A stretch of DNA of 64,000 nucleotides from Metarhizium brunneum (lineage: Eukaryota > Ascomycota > Sordariomycetes > Hypocreales > Clavicipitaceae): contig NC_089422.1 in NCBI RefSeq assembly GCF_013426205.1, positions 8,893,001 to 8,957,000 of the forward strand, read 5' to 3'. The notes beneath the pieces were generated by a model that was not told the DNA's origin, did not search any database, and saw only the letters and a program-made list of their open reading frames with translations. The position numbers and the translations under genes are program-made. Below are positions 45,891 to 57,604 of the stretch, piece by piece (position 1 is the stretch's first letter; every line of letters starts with the position of its first letter).

Positions 45891-47341
45891 GCGATTTTGG
45901 TAAAAGCAGTGACTCGGGTAAGGGATTCGGCCTGGAAGGGCTTGTGTACTAATGATGAACAATGGGGAGCAGAGAGTCGAGAGGCGTTTTCATTTGTTTT
46001 GTCCTTGGCTAAAAGAAGGCGGGGTTTATATGCACATAGAACATGAACAGATGGGAAAGTTGGAACAAGGAGACTGAGGTTTAGGAGGCAAGAGCTGAGG
46101 ATAGAGCATCTCGGCGTGCCTGGGCATGATTCCCCTCGTGCCGGATGTCATTTCAGACCAGCACTTGTAGGCGCATTTGGATATTTGTTTTTGCTGTCGA
46201 TGTTTTCTCTTCTTTTTTCATTGTACTGATAGTTGGGTGCGCATCAATCGACATGTAAAAGCATAATTTTGAGGAATCTTGCCGGCGTGTTGTGACATGG
46301 AGTGTATGAGGTACTGTAGCATTCTTCATCGGTGACGCACGCACGCATCGGATGGAACAAGGTGCCAGAGAAGTAGAGGTAGCAAAGAGCAGGAGTCGTA
46401 CTTGTCGTATAGTGAATGGTCTCGTCAATTGTAGTCTGGGAGCGGCTATTCGAACACGTGACCGAAGCTAGTGCTCCGATTGTTCGGTAGAAGCGAAGAC
46501 TGCCCGCCCGCATTCGAACAAGCGCGTGCCAAAAAGCCGCGGCAATATACATACCCCGGCAATAGCTTATCCGGACTGACCCCGCTGCAAGATCAGATGA
46601 AACCTTAATCTTGGCGGACCATTGAATCAATAGCGCCTCGGTTCTGTGTTCAGTGTTGTGCTAATGCCTATCTACCCATTCCCAAAGGGCAAGTGCCGAG
46701 CGACCAGCCAATGTGTGCCCGTTGGTGGCGGCGGTTGATAACGAACCGACATCGACCGTTGGGGAAGTATCAGGTGGGCCTGGGCTAGGGCGTGGCGTTC
46801 GTATTCTGGCGCGCAATGCATCACGAGGGGACGGGGACGGTGTAAGGCTGAGATGGGTGTCAAGAGCGGGAATGAATTGGCATATGCTACGGGGGCTCGG
46901 TGGTATATATTGCCGTTTGGGGGAGGAATTCCCACCGTGGATTGATACCGGTAGGGTTTCAGGGGGGTCAAGTCAAGCGTTTAGGCGTCGGTGATGGCCA
47001 TTGGGCAGGCGTGGCGCCGCGCGTCGTGGCATGCTTTGCTCTGTCTACTGTTGCGTGCCTGTCTTGTTCACGTGGAAATCTTGGGCTTGGCTCGGCTGCG
47101 CAATCTTGATGAGTGCTAGTGGGAACGGGGTGCATCTGTCACGGCATTTGCGCTGCCAATATGGAGGAACCTCTGGCAGGTCGTCATGTTTATGCATCAC
47201 GATTCACGGCATCTCGCGACCGGCATTCTCGTCAGTGTAGCGTCTTGTCTGTATTACTGGGGAGAATTTGCCCCCTCGGTGGCTGGCTACTGCTAGGAAG
47301 AAAACCAGACGGTCAATTCTCTCTGTGATGGGGGACTCGTG
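45891..47341. other. Intergenic region between convergent genes
   Basis: No gene is supported in 1.45 kb. Short frames on both strands show no domains. It must hold both 3' ends. Confidence 0.5.
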
Positions 47342-49743
47342 CTACAGGGGCCCCTTGTCGGACGGGTAGTCTGGCATCTGGTGGGCGGGGGCGACGTCGA
47401 CGTCGTTTTGCAGCGAGCCGTACAAGAGGTGGTCGAAGGGGTGGTCGTGGGCGGAGGCGAGGAGCTGGTCGCGGAGGTAGTCGGGGGAGACGGGGGGGTG
47501 GTCGCGGGTCTCGGCGCCGCAGTGGTTCATGGCGGCGGCCGGGCTGAGCTCGGCGGAGCGGAAGGCGAGCTCGTGGTCGAAGCGGTGGGCGGCGGAGCGG
47601 AGGTCGTCCGGGCCGGGGACGCGGTAGGGCATCGCCGCCGACGCGGGCCGGTGTGCCTCGCGGGCCCGCCGCAGCAGCCGGTTGAGCAGCCGGTACTCAA
47701 AGTCGTGCAGGCTGCCGAGCCGCGAGTGCGCGCCGAACTCGTCGTCGCCGTCGCCGCCGCCGCCGCTCCGCGTGAGGCCGTCGGCCTTGAGCACGGCGTC
47801 GATGGCGCGCCAGGCCCGGTCGACGAGCTCGCCGGGCCCGCGGGCGCACAGCTCCGTCAGGATGTAGGCGATGGCGTACCACTGCACGTGCGAGAGGCAG
47901 AACCAGCTCCAGCGCGCGGTGGGCAGGCCCGTGTACAGCAGCACCTGCGACTCGATGATGGTGACGGCGCGCACGAGCAGGCCGTCGCGGACGCCGGCCG
48001 AGAGCCCGCCGCAGGTGGCCAGGCGCAGCGACGGGAAGTAGGCGACGAGCCACATCTTGCTGAGCAGGGTGCACGAGACGAGCGCCGTGTACCAGTAGAA
48101 GGGGTCGGCGGGGTCGTGGCCGACGAAGAGGCGCTGCAGCGCGTCCTGGTACCCGGTGATGACGGCGGCGCGGCGCGCGAGCCCGTCGGCGGTGTGCAGC
48201 CGGCCGCAGGGGCCGACGGTGCCCGGCGACAGGCTCTGCAGCGTCTGGAAGGCCGCCGTGGCGCGCGACGTGACCATGCCAAAGGCCATCTCGGTGAAGC
48301 CGACGCGCGAGGCGGGCAGGTGCGCGAGCCCGGGGCCCAGGTCGGCGTCGTCGAGGTTGCGCGGCATCTGCGTGTCCCAGCCCGAGGCGTGCATCGAGGT
48401 CCGGTAGCCCGAGTCCTCGGCGGCGCGGGCGTCGAGCGTGCAGATGGTCCACCACAGCCGGCGCCGGGACTCGACGACAAAGGCCGGCAGGCCGAAGTGC
48501 GTGCCGTCGCGGTGCAGGCCCATGTTCTGCGCGAGCCGCGCCGCGATCGACGTCAGCGACCACATGAGCCGCAGGTTGCAGTAGCTGCGCAGGCTGCCGA
48601 GGAAGACGGCGAAGGCCTGCAGCACCACCACCTCGTCCGTCTCGAGCAGCCGCGCCCGCGCCAGCGCCCGCTCCATGCCGGCCTTGTACCGGCCCACGAG
48701 CACGCGCTTGTCGCCGCCCAGCGCCGCCCGGCACTCCTCGTCCGGGAGGCTGGCCACGGCGGCGAAGTAGACGGCGAACAGCAGCGCCTCGACGCCCGCC
48801 GGCATGTCGCCGCCCGCCCGGCCCTGGTACCGGAGCACCACGGGCTCCACCGTCGGCATGTGCAGCACGCGGATGATGGGGTAGCAGTTCTCCTTGTACA
48901 GCCGCCAGTACACGGCGAACTCGTCCGGCGCCGGGTGCAGCGGGCCCGCGTTCGCGAGGCTGGGGCCGAGTCCCAGTATCGACGTCGGCTGCTCGTCGCC
49001 CTGCTCGCGCCGCGCCTCCTCCTCCTCGGCCAGGTCCTCCAGGATGCTGGCGGCGCCGTCCACCTAGAATGAGAGCAGGGGATTTAGTCACTGTATCCGA
49101 GCGAGAGAGGGGGGGGGTCTCCGTGTCAAGTTTGTCTTCTGGTTACCTTTTCTGTCAGGTTGGCCCAAAAGTTGCTCACAATGTAACGGCTTCGCCCGTC
49201 GCCGACGGCAAGCTGGCCAAACTCTGTCTGTAATTGTGTCACCTCGTCCTCGTCCTCGTCGTCGTCCTCCTCGTGCAACCCGGGCACGCCGTCGGCATCA
49301 TGTGCGGCATGCGGCTGGGCCGGGGATGCCGTGTGTCCCCGGCTTGAGGCGCCGTCGCCGCCCTCGTGTGGCCCCGACAGCGACTCCAACTTGGCCCTGA
49401 GCTGCTGGACGACGCCCTCGAGATACCGGACGCGCTCCAGCGCTCCCGCGCCGGAGTACTGCCTCGTCGAGGGCCTCCTGGGCACAAAGACGCATTCCGT
49501 GCCGGCCCGGCGGCAGTTGGCGCACGGGTCGGTCCTGTCGCACTTCTTCCTCCGCCGGCGGCAGGACAAGCAGGAATAGGGCTGCAAGCCGGCAGTTGCG
49601 GACTCGGCCGCCGCGGCGCCGTCCTCGGGTGCTGCTTCGGGTTTCATTAGGCAAGGGGGGGGGGATGAAGCTACAGCCGCGGTGCTCGCAGACTCGTAGT
49701 GTCCGTCTTTTAAACCTTGGAGCAAAAGAGAAGCAAGATGCAT
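47342..49743 (-). CDS. Zn2Cys6 transcription factor, GC-rich
   Basis: Two exons, 49743-49147 and 49063-47342, give 772 residues; the 83-nt intron (49146-49064) has donor GTAACC and acceptor TCTAG, and joins NLTEK to VDGAAS. Residues 58-84 are a zinc cluster (CX2CX6CX5CX2CX6C) with the basic run RRRRKKC. A short coiled-coil-like helix (LEGVVQQLRAKLESL) follows, then an acidic stretch. The fungal-specific TF domain starts around AVYWRLYKENCYPIIRVLHM. The MHASGWDTQMPRNLDDADL block is typical of the family. The start may be ATG 49743 or the in-frame ATG 49647 (MKPEAAPEDG), which is nearer the zinc cluster. Third positions are extremely GC-rich, creating a 577-codon opposite-strand ORF that I reject. 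Neighbour: a bZIP gene 540 bp upstream, same strand. Confidence 0.92.
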
Positions 49744-50286
49744 ACTCCGTACTCTGGTTGGGCTGACAAGGACATCTGGAGACAGGGTGGGTTTGGGTAA
49801 AACCTCGGCAGCTTACACATGTAAGTGGCCGGAATGCCAACGTCGACCGTCTTGCACACGGGGAGCTCGGGTTTGAAAACTATAAAAATTTTTTGGCTTT
49901 TGCCTGGTCTGGCAAGCTTCTCTGGCTTGGGTCTGGTACACCCAGGCACACTGTATGTCACTAGGCCCAGCCTGATGTAGTGCCTGCACTATTATTTACA
50001 TGGGTCTGAAAAATAAAATTGAATTAATATTAACTTGTTTGTTTCCTTCTCATGTCAAATGATAATTCGAACATGATACAAGAATCGTGCAGGCACAATA
50101 TCTACTAACACAGCATTGGGCTGTACCAAGCCGACAACAGTAATAGACCAAAAAAATAGACCGTCTGCGCAACATGAGATATCAAATTAATATATTTTGG
50201 CTGAAATGGACAAATTCTACGCTGCCTGCTTTGGTCCCCTTTACCACGGGGAAAAAATAATAATAACCACCCTCCCTCCTCAGTCT
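49744..50286. other. Spacer between the Zn2Cys6 and bZIP genes
   Basis: AT-rich in the part near the bZIP stop, with a TACTCCGTA motif at 49743, at the very start of the TF reading frame. It must contain the TF promoter. No gene is seen. Confidence 0.5.
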
Positions 50287-51258
50287 TCACAAAAGGTCGT
50301 CGTTGACACTCTCCAGCTTCTGGAGCTGCCCGACAATCTTGTCCTCGGACAGCATGAGCCGGTAATTATTCCACCACGGCAGGTATCCCGCCCCCTGGGC
50401 GTCGTCGGCGCCGAACCGAAACGTCTCCTCCCCCTCGGGCGAGACCTCCCCCTTGACCGCGTCCAGACGAGGCGGCACGGCGCCGCTGCGCCCGCGGGCG
50501 TGGCCGCCGTCGGTGGCCAGCGCCGCCCGCAGCACCTGGTTCTCTATAAACAGGTCCCGTATCCGGTGCCGCCGCCGCTGGTTCTCCAGCATGGTCTCCT
50601 TTGTCGTCTTCTCCAGCTCCGCCGCCCGCTCCTCCAGGTCCTTGACCTTGCGCTCCTTTCTCTGCCGAAACGCGCGCTGTCTGCCGGCCCGAAAATCAAA
50701 TCATTAGCTGAATTTCGAGCAGGGCAAGGGAGGGGGAGTAGAAGGCAAGGAACTTACGCTGCTCGGTTCTGTGCCTGTCTCTTCTTGGCCTTGTCCTCGG
50801 GGGGGCCTTTGTCGCCGTCGGGCGTGCCGGCGGCGGGCTTTGCCGTTTCACACGGGCACAGGTGCAGTATCCGCGCGTCGGCGTCCATGATGACTGTGCT
50901 GGGGAGTGCGTCGCAGCCGTGGGCGTGGCCGGCGCCGGCTGGCTTCGACAGGTACCGCTGGACCGGCAGCGGGCGGGATCTGGTGTCGTGGCTGAAAAAG
51001 GACATTTCGTACGTGGTGCTCGCAGGGCTGTCGGACTTTTTTGATTCTCGGTTAGACAAGACGCATCCCGACGGCAGGGACCAGAGGCGTGAAAAGACGT
51101 GACACGCAGGAGGTGGACTGTACCCTGGGAGTGAAGCACCCGGTGACAGGATTGACAAAGTAGTCGCCGCTGATGTACGACGGCGGGAGGCATAACGAGG
51201 CGTCCGAGTCGGCGGGCTGGTGGGCGAGATAGTGGTTGTTGCCGGCGACGTCAATCAT
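50287..51258 (-). CDS. bZIP transcription factor, AP-1/Pap1-like
   Basis: Three exons, 51258-51124, 51035-50758 and 50680-50287, give 268 residues. Intron 1 (51123-51036, 88 nt) has donor GTACAG and branch CTAAC. Intron 2 (50757-50681, 77 nt) has donor GTAAGT and lies inside the basic region. Splicing yields KKRQAQNRAAQRAFRQRKER, the classic fungal Yap/Pap1 basic motif (about residues 128-148), followed by a leucine zipper with LEERAAELEK and LFIENQVLRAAL. The Cys-rich redox domains of true Yap1 are absent: only CPCE and a few single Cys occur, so this is a short AP-1-like factor rather than the oxidative-stress Yap1. The start is at MIDVAGNNHYLAHQ; an upstream ATG at 51327 is in frame but lies in leader-like sequence. 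Confidence 0.92.
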
Positions 51259-53768
51259 TCTGATGAAGGTGGACGGGAGAAAAGGGCAGGCTCTGATGGG
51301 AGGTTTTTTTCGCCCGAGGCACGGCAACAGGGGTCAAGTATTTATATGCGCAGGGGACGGGCTCGGTTCAACGCAATGTTGGGACTGCAGCTATTCGGGG
51401 CCTGGGGCGTGTCAGAGCACCGGTCGGTGAGCACTGAGAACATTAACATTGAAGCCGTCAATTGGCCTCGTGGAGTCGCGCCAATGGCACCCGGGGCTAG
51501 GCAGGCATTCTGCGGCAAGCCGGCCTTATGCTGGCAAATGAGCGGCGCGCGCCCCACGGCCTTTATGCGCATCCCATCTCGATTCCTGCCCCATTTGATA
51601 GGAGCCTTGCCGGGGTGGAGACGCCTTGCCGGGGTGGAGTCTTGGCAAAGCCCGACAGCAGACATCTGGACAACTTCCTGCCATTCGCAGCGTCTTGTTT
51701 CCTCGAGAAGCTTTGCACCCTGCGCGGGCGCCGTTTCTGATTGGCAGCCGTCTCTGCGAGAGCGACGCCACGATTCCGTGCTCGAGGGCCTTTATAGACA
51801 GCCGCATGTACGAACTCCGGAGTATAACATGTTGAGCTCGCAGGCATGCATGTGATGTTGCGTTCGCAGGCTGCAGCGTGCCTGGACAGGCGCCGCACAC
51901 AGCTGCATCATGGCATGCCCATGCGCCGGCCAGCCACCGAGGCGGTGGTATCCGGCGAATCGGCACTGGCCAGCCTGTCCCGGCAGCCGGCACTATGAAC
52001 CTCCGGCGTCACCACCACCTCAAGCTGCGACGTCCGCCTCGGCGCCTGTCCTGAACAATAGGGGGCTGCAATCGCCGTCTAATCGCCTGTCCATTGACTC
52101 CGTTCCTCTGACGGTCGCCGCGTGCCGTGCTAAGACGTCGGGCAACCCAAAGCCAAAACACCACGTTGTGACTGCTCGTGCCCATTCGCCGAGGCACTTG
52201 GACGCTGCCAGTACCAAGACACGCTGGTGACTGGTCCACCGCAGCCGCGCGCCAGCCCGCCCGCCGTCCAAATACCCGTCGTGGAAAAAGGCACTGGCCG
52301 TCTCAGCCTGTGGCTGGGTTTCACAGTCGACGGCAGCGGCGCCCGCCCAATCGCGACCGAGCGCTGGCACCGGCACCCAGGGGCTGCCTGCGTCCGAACC
52401 GACCTCCTGCCAAGGGCCTTGAGGGAGCGACCATCTCGGCCGTGGCCAGCCAGATTGGCGGTGGGGAAGCGGCCCAGAGGTATGTGCAAAGTAGTAGCGG
52501 TAGCGGTAGTAGTAGTATATTTTGACTCGCGAGGGGTTGGAGATTTTGGGGCCGGAACGCCGCCCTGATTGGGAAATCATCTCGAGCGTCCTCGCTGCTC
52601 TGAAGCACGCCTTACCGCCACGTGGATGGGCATGGCTAGGCCAAAACCGTCGTGCGGTAGGGCTTGAGCCTTGTGGGAAGGAGCGTGGTCGGAGAGCGCG
52701 GCGCCTCGGCACTCGGGACATTACGTCGCGGCCACGTCGCGGCCAGAGAGGCCATGCCGTCTGCTTGCCGTTAGCTTACCGGGGAATACTCGACGCTACC
52801 AGGCTGTTCCAAGCGGCTTCGGGAAAAAAAGGGAAGTGGCCCGCGACGGCCTACCTTCCTCCTTGGGAATAGAGTTTTGGCTTGACGGTTGTTGTTCTAC
52901 CAAGCGGCTGGGGCCCTTGTCATTGGACAGGAAACAAGGGGATGAAGATGGGTTGTAGGAGATGAGGCAGAGGGCAGTGGTAGTTTCATGTTGGGCCATC
53001 GGGGAACTCTGCTGCACAAACTAGGCGTTACCCCGTCGCCATGGCCCATGACTCCATGGGGATGCTGGGCGAGGTGACATGAATCTCGGAGATGACGCTC
53101 GAGCTAACAAGATTTGCTGTTTTCGTTTGGGCCTGCGCACTTGGAGTCGAGAGAGCGGTGAGCGGCGTCCGTGTCCGGGTTTCTTCGTGTCTCTTTGACA
53201 ACATAGGGGCGTTGCTTGGCCGTTGGCGAACTTGTAAACGGCCGAGGCTTCACCATTGTTGTTCTGGAGTTTGTAGCTGCCTCTGTGGACCGTGCCATTG
53301 GTCTACTATCGTGGACAGGCGTGATTTCTGCACCTCGGTACGAGTTGACGTCGTGTTGGAGCTGAAAATGGACTATGTAGTGATGAGCGTGAGGAGGGAA
53401 AGGGTGTTTAAAGGTTCTGTGCTGCCACCATTCCTGGAACTCGTCCTGGCTGCAGCTTGAATCTCTCGGTGTTTTTCTAGTCCTTAATTTCAAAGGAGCC
53501 ATGAAGTCGCTCATTTCTTGCCAAGTTTGAGACTAGAACGTGTCCAGGTGGGAGATGATGCTGTGGCAAGCGTGGAAAAGCCATGATAGATCTTTGTGCA
53601 ATCGTCTTCCACTTTTGGCGTACTAGATGCAAACAGAGGAAGAAGGCCAGTGGTCCTCATATGCTGTCGTCTGAGTGCATGTCAGAGACTTTGGTTCTAG
53701 AAGCCATCACACACATTCTTTTTCTCAGGGGTATTCTACTGTCATTGGGGCTCTTTGACCAATAGGCT
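51259..53768. other. Gene-free stretch of 2.5 kb
   Basis: Frames up to 233 codons occur on both strands but overlap one another heavily and lack domains. A 19-bp direct repeat (GCCTTGCCGGGGTGGAGWC) occurs twice in tandem at 51605-51642. A short CGTCGCGGCCA repeat lies near 52725-52745. The first part is the promoter of the bZIP gene. Confidence 0.45.
51605..51642. repeat. 19-bp tandem direct repeat, two copies
   Basis: Two adjacent units of GCCTTGCCGGGGTGGAGWC, identical but for one base, about 350 bp upstream of the bZIP start. Function unknown. Confidence 0.7.
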
Positions 53769-55148
53769 TTACCTTGCCTCCTCCTCTCCAAGTAATGTGC
53801 CCTTTAGAAAATACTGCAACTGTAGCGGTGGATTGTTTGTTTTACGAATATTTACAGCTTGAGAGTAATCCGACAAGGCCATAAAATACCGTACGAGGAA
53901 ATCACCGAGTCTCGCTCCATCAAGTTCATCTGTCGTTTTAGGCCGGCTACTCAATGATTCGTAAAGAGTGTCAAAGACTAGAGACAGAGCCAAGATGTGC
54001 ACCCTTGGAGCCAGATATCGGAGACATTTGACCATGGGCCGCTATTGCTGCATTTTCTTTTGCTCCATGACTCAGTGGTCGAATATGACAAGGGCTTAGG
54101 CTTGGAGCAATTACTCAATTCATCTAACAGTCTTTGGTATCAAAGGTCCTTGGCTTTCCTCAAGGCCTCGTTGGCCAAAGGGGTCTTTAAATACAAGAAG
54201 TCGGTGAGGGACTTTGCCCTAGTCTCGTGACCGTAGCCCTCGTGTAGCCGGCCATTTCCGTGTGACGTCGAACGCGACCACTCTTGCACAAATTCATGCC
54301 CTGATGCACCAAGACCATGGCCTGGTGCTCCTCACATGAGGCCCCTTCCGCGTAAGCTAAATGACATGCTGTAGAAATGGGGCTGCATGAAAAGTCATAC
54401 GCGGCCAGCCACTGCGTCGTATCCAAATAGTACCGCAAAACCGCCGCCTGGGCTCTTTATGAGTCAGTTTTGGCGCTATAGCGTGAAAACGGAAACGTCA
54501 CCAGTTTCTCTTCTACTGCTTTAGCACGATGAGTCGAACAGACACTGCAGTACACTGCGAATAATCTACTAGCGTATACATGTCATCAAGACTACGCTTC
54601 GACAATCTATCTTGTACATCTAATTGCTAAAGCTGTTTACGTACGCTGAGTGACGGCGGCTTGAGCTTATTAGGGAGGAACACAAACATGAGTAAAGTAG
54701 TACAAGGCAAAAAGTGCTGCTCCATGTGCGTATAGTGGGCCGTAGCAAACTCGAGTGTCTCGTTTTTCACCATCGACATCATGGCGCCATCAAATCTCAT
54801 ATAAAGGGCTGCCCAAGAGGAAGTGACGAAATATTGAGAGTCGGAAATCCCAAGTTTTCAGAGATGACACGATGAATAGCAAGAATCCTTGCTACCCAAT
54901 GATATGACTCACGTACATAGATACGTAGTCAAGGCATGAGCCTTCAATCCTCTCTGCCCTGACTCTGTACGGTTTGGTGGCGGTGACGACGAATTAAACA
55001 AGAAATTTTGGCCGCCATTGGAAGAAATGTGACAATGTATCAACCATTTGTCCTTCCGAGGCTCCCCGCCAAGTGTAAATCGAATCATTTCTCGCCATGA
55101 CGTATAAATATCATCTGCCACCATAGCACACAAGGCAGTTGGCCCCAT
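53769..55148 (-). pseudogene. Decayed gene, unidentified, interrupted by a MITE-like repeat
   Basis: Several minus-strand segments look like true protein but do not join. They are 55148-54912 (ADDIYTSWREMIRFTLGG), about 54835-54640 (MRFDGAMMSMVKNETLEFA and LMFVFLPNKLKPPSLS), 54438-54266 (RYYLDTTQWLAAYDFS, then GMNLCKSGRVRRH) and 54035-53769 (MVKCLRYLAPRVHILALSLV). An in-frame TGA and frame changes separate them, and a ~180-bp repeat sits between the last two. I do not recognise the family. Some breaks could be introns, so a live spliced gene in the 5' half is not excluded, but the repeat insertion makes an intact product unlikely. Confidence 0.45.
54082..54265 (+). mobile_element. MITE-like repeat, copy 1
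   Basis: Shares with the other copies the blocks TGACAAGGGCT, CTTTGGTATCAAAGGTCCTT, TACAAGAAGTCGGTGAGGGA and CGTAGCCCT. The ends form a short imperfect inverted repeat (ACAAGGGCT against AGCCCTYGT). It lies inside the decayed gene above. The central CTTTGGTATCAAAG is itself nearly palindromic. Confidence 0.8.
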
Positions 55149-57300
55149 CTCACCGTGGCTTCAATGAACTCGGTAATCAGGTCACTGCTACTCGATCATC
55201 TCATTCCATCACCGCCATCAGCCCTCCCCATCTTGCGTTATCCAACTCCTACCCCTCTAGTTCCTCCCCCGCATCCCAACGATGCCATGGGAGTCTCAAC
55301 CCTACGCGAGTCACGCGCGGGGCGACGCAACTCACGACTGGCCAAGAGCCTTCCCCTCCCACACGAAGTCTCAATCCACGCCGCCCCTGTCGGTAGAATG
55401 CGCAGACGTCAAGTGCTTACGCCTGAAGCAACTGCCGCCGCCTATCGCGTCGCGTCCCAGGTGACTGTGGGCCAGTCGAGCCGACCAACCGGGTTCGACC
55501 GGCTCGATCCGAATTACCCGAGTCGGGAAGGTGCGGCTCTCCGGCATTTCGGCATTCCGGAACCACGACCCGCCCCACCCGTTCGTTGCGTCGCCGGCAT
55601 TCGAATAGTTTTACGCTTTGGAATCATTCATTTGCCGCTAGCTCTTGCTGCGGTGTCGATAGCTGGTTCAGGTGGCTTTTATAGCGCCAACGTCAGATGC
55701 GGCGTGCGTTTGCTGCTTGGCAGCTCTTGGGCCCTGCGCCTACGGGAGGGAGTTGCAGTTGAGCTGCTGCCGTGTTGACGCCTCGTGGGTCCTGTCGTAT
55801 TGCGCCAGACGGTGTGGATAGAGTCGGGGCGCTTGATAGTTTGCAATAGTGTAGTGGCAGGCCGTCGTGACCCCCATGCACAGTCGGGCTTTCTGATACG
55901 GGAGTCGTCGGTTTTGGCGACGTGGCTGATTGATTGCAGAGCTTGGAGATGGACTGGGCGCTGTGCATGTGACATGTCGAGGGCGTGTGAGACAAGAATT
56001 GGATGACGATGAACAGCTTTCGTCATACTTGGAGCTTGACCTAAGCTGCCACTCTGTAGTTGCTACTCTTGCTCCCGAACAGAGTGTCTGATGTGTAGTG
56101 TATGTGTATCTAAAGCGGCAATTATTGCAGGCAATATGAATGGAATCCTAATAACTTGCTTTTGTTCTTTTAGTCGGCTTTTAATTTGGTTCGCTGGGAA
56201 ATCATTTTGCACAGCTCTTATGCATAACCTAATCGCCATCGTGGCGTTCCGACGACCGGACTCGCCAACAAACTCGCTGATTTCTCTTTGCTCCCTTATT
56301 CGTTCCTCTAGGCATCCAAAAATAAAAAATAAAAAATAAAAAAATCCACGAGTCTCACGTAGCCAAATCTCGCCGGCAAATTTGCGCTTCCCTTGTTCGA
56401 AATGATGGTGCTTAGAATACTGAGCTTGGTTCCTGGATTCCAACGTTACGTGACGGCAGGACGACAATGGCCTTGGCTTTTTATGCCAGCTCACGCTGCA
56501 GTATATCTAGTGATGTCTTTCAGCCACAACAGGTCTGGCGAATATTCAAAACTCCAGTCGACATCTTCTTTCTCTTTGCCCTGTTCGTTATTAGTGCTAG
56601 GACAGGGCTTGCAGCTAGTGTTGTGTCTGCCAAGAATGCACCAGAGTTGCAGCAGATTTAATACGGTTGTCAGTCCACAATAGCCTTGGCGATACTCTGA
56701 GCCAGAACGATAAAGTCACTGGTTAAGATTCATAACGCTCTAAAAGTCGAGAGGGAAAGAGCACGTCTGCCACAATAACCTGTTTCTGCTATCGAATCGC
56801 ACAGTCAACTGCACCACGATGATGGACGTGTTTGGAACATTGCGGCGAAAGCGACGTTGTGTATGAGCTGGAGCGAACAACAAACCATACTGGCTCGTTA
56901 AACCCCTGTGCCGTGGCGCAAGCTTTTATTTAGATCGTTGCAGGTGGACGGAGATCTGCTGGTCTGCTTATAAAAGAAAGCCAGCACTATAGTATTATTC
57001 CCCATTTCAATCGTCATATATATTTTTGAGTAGGCCCATGTCCCTCCCACAGAACACTAATCATATCTTGATTGACTGTGCAGCGAGACAGTACCCGAAA
57101 ACGATTACCTGGGTGCAAGGTAGGTTATTTCTCGGATCTTCTGCACCGCCGTTGGCTTGGTACCCTCGTTGCTGCCAGGTCTTCCATACAGTCGTCTTCT
57201 TTTTTCTCTTCTTATTGCGCAAATACGTGACAATGGGTCCAGCTCTAGGATCCTCTACAGGCCACACACTTGCCGCTACACAGCCAACAATCACCATGTT
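55149..57300. other. Gene-free stretch with one weak ORF
   Basis: A plus-strand frame (55155-55778, 207 codons) is Pro/Arg-rich and unlike any family I know; I regard it as chance. The rest has only short frames. An AT-rich run of AAAATAAAAA units lies at 56320-56340. Confidence 0.45.
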
Positions 57301-57301
57301 G

Positions 57302-57508
57302 CACGGAAATGCCCCAATGTCACACGGTTACACAAGGGCTATGGCCACGAGACCTAGGGCAAAGTCCCTTACCGACTTCTTGTATTGAAAGAGGTCTTTG
57401 GTCAACGAGGCCTTGAGGAAAATCAAGGACCTTTGATACCAAAGACTGCTGTTAGATGAATTGAGCTATTGACTCCGAGCCCTCTATCGAGCCCTTCTCA
57501 CACACCAA
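57302..57508 (-). mobile_element. MITE-like repeat, copy 2 (inverted)
   Basis: Reverse-complement copy: ACACAAGGGCTATGGCCACG at its left end and GAGCCCTTCTCACACACCAA at its right, with the internal AAGGACCTTTGATACCAAAG. Divergence from copy 3 is modest, with scattered base changes and small indels. Confidence 0.8.
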
Positions 57509-57604
57509 AAGCAAGGGCCCTTTGATATATTATCAGCTAGCACAGTCTTTTGCTGATATACCCATTCAGACCGGCGGCCTGTTTCAGGCCTTACTCCAAG
57601 CCAA

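Noticed and set aside
44334..45962. 542-codon minus-strand ORF opposite the fumarate reductase
   Set aside because: It mirrors a highly codon-biased exon; the plus strand has a complete FAD/fumarate reductase plus cytochrome b5, and the antisense translation is Leu/Val/Gly-rich with no domain.
47697..49091. 464-codon minus-strand ORF in another frame of the Zn2Cys6 gene
   Set aside because: Arg/Ala/Pro-rich reading produced by extreme GC at third positions; the true frame has the fungal TF domain.
51220..51855. 211-codon plus-strand ORF overlapping the bZIP start
   Set aside because: Overlaps the bZIP first exon on the opposite strand, has no domain, and competes with two other open frames.
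55155..55778. 207-codon plus-strand ORF
   Set aside because: Pro/Arg-rich with no family resemblance, no signal peptide, and no supporting splice or promoter evidence.
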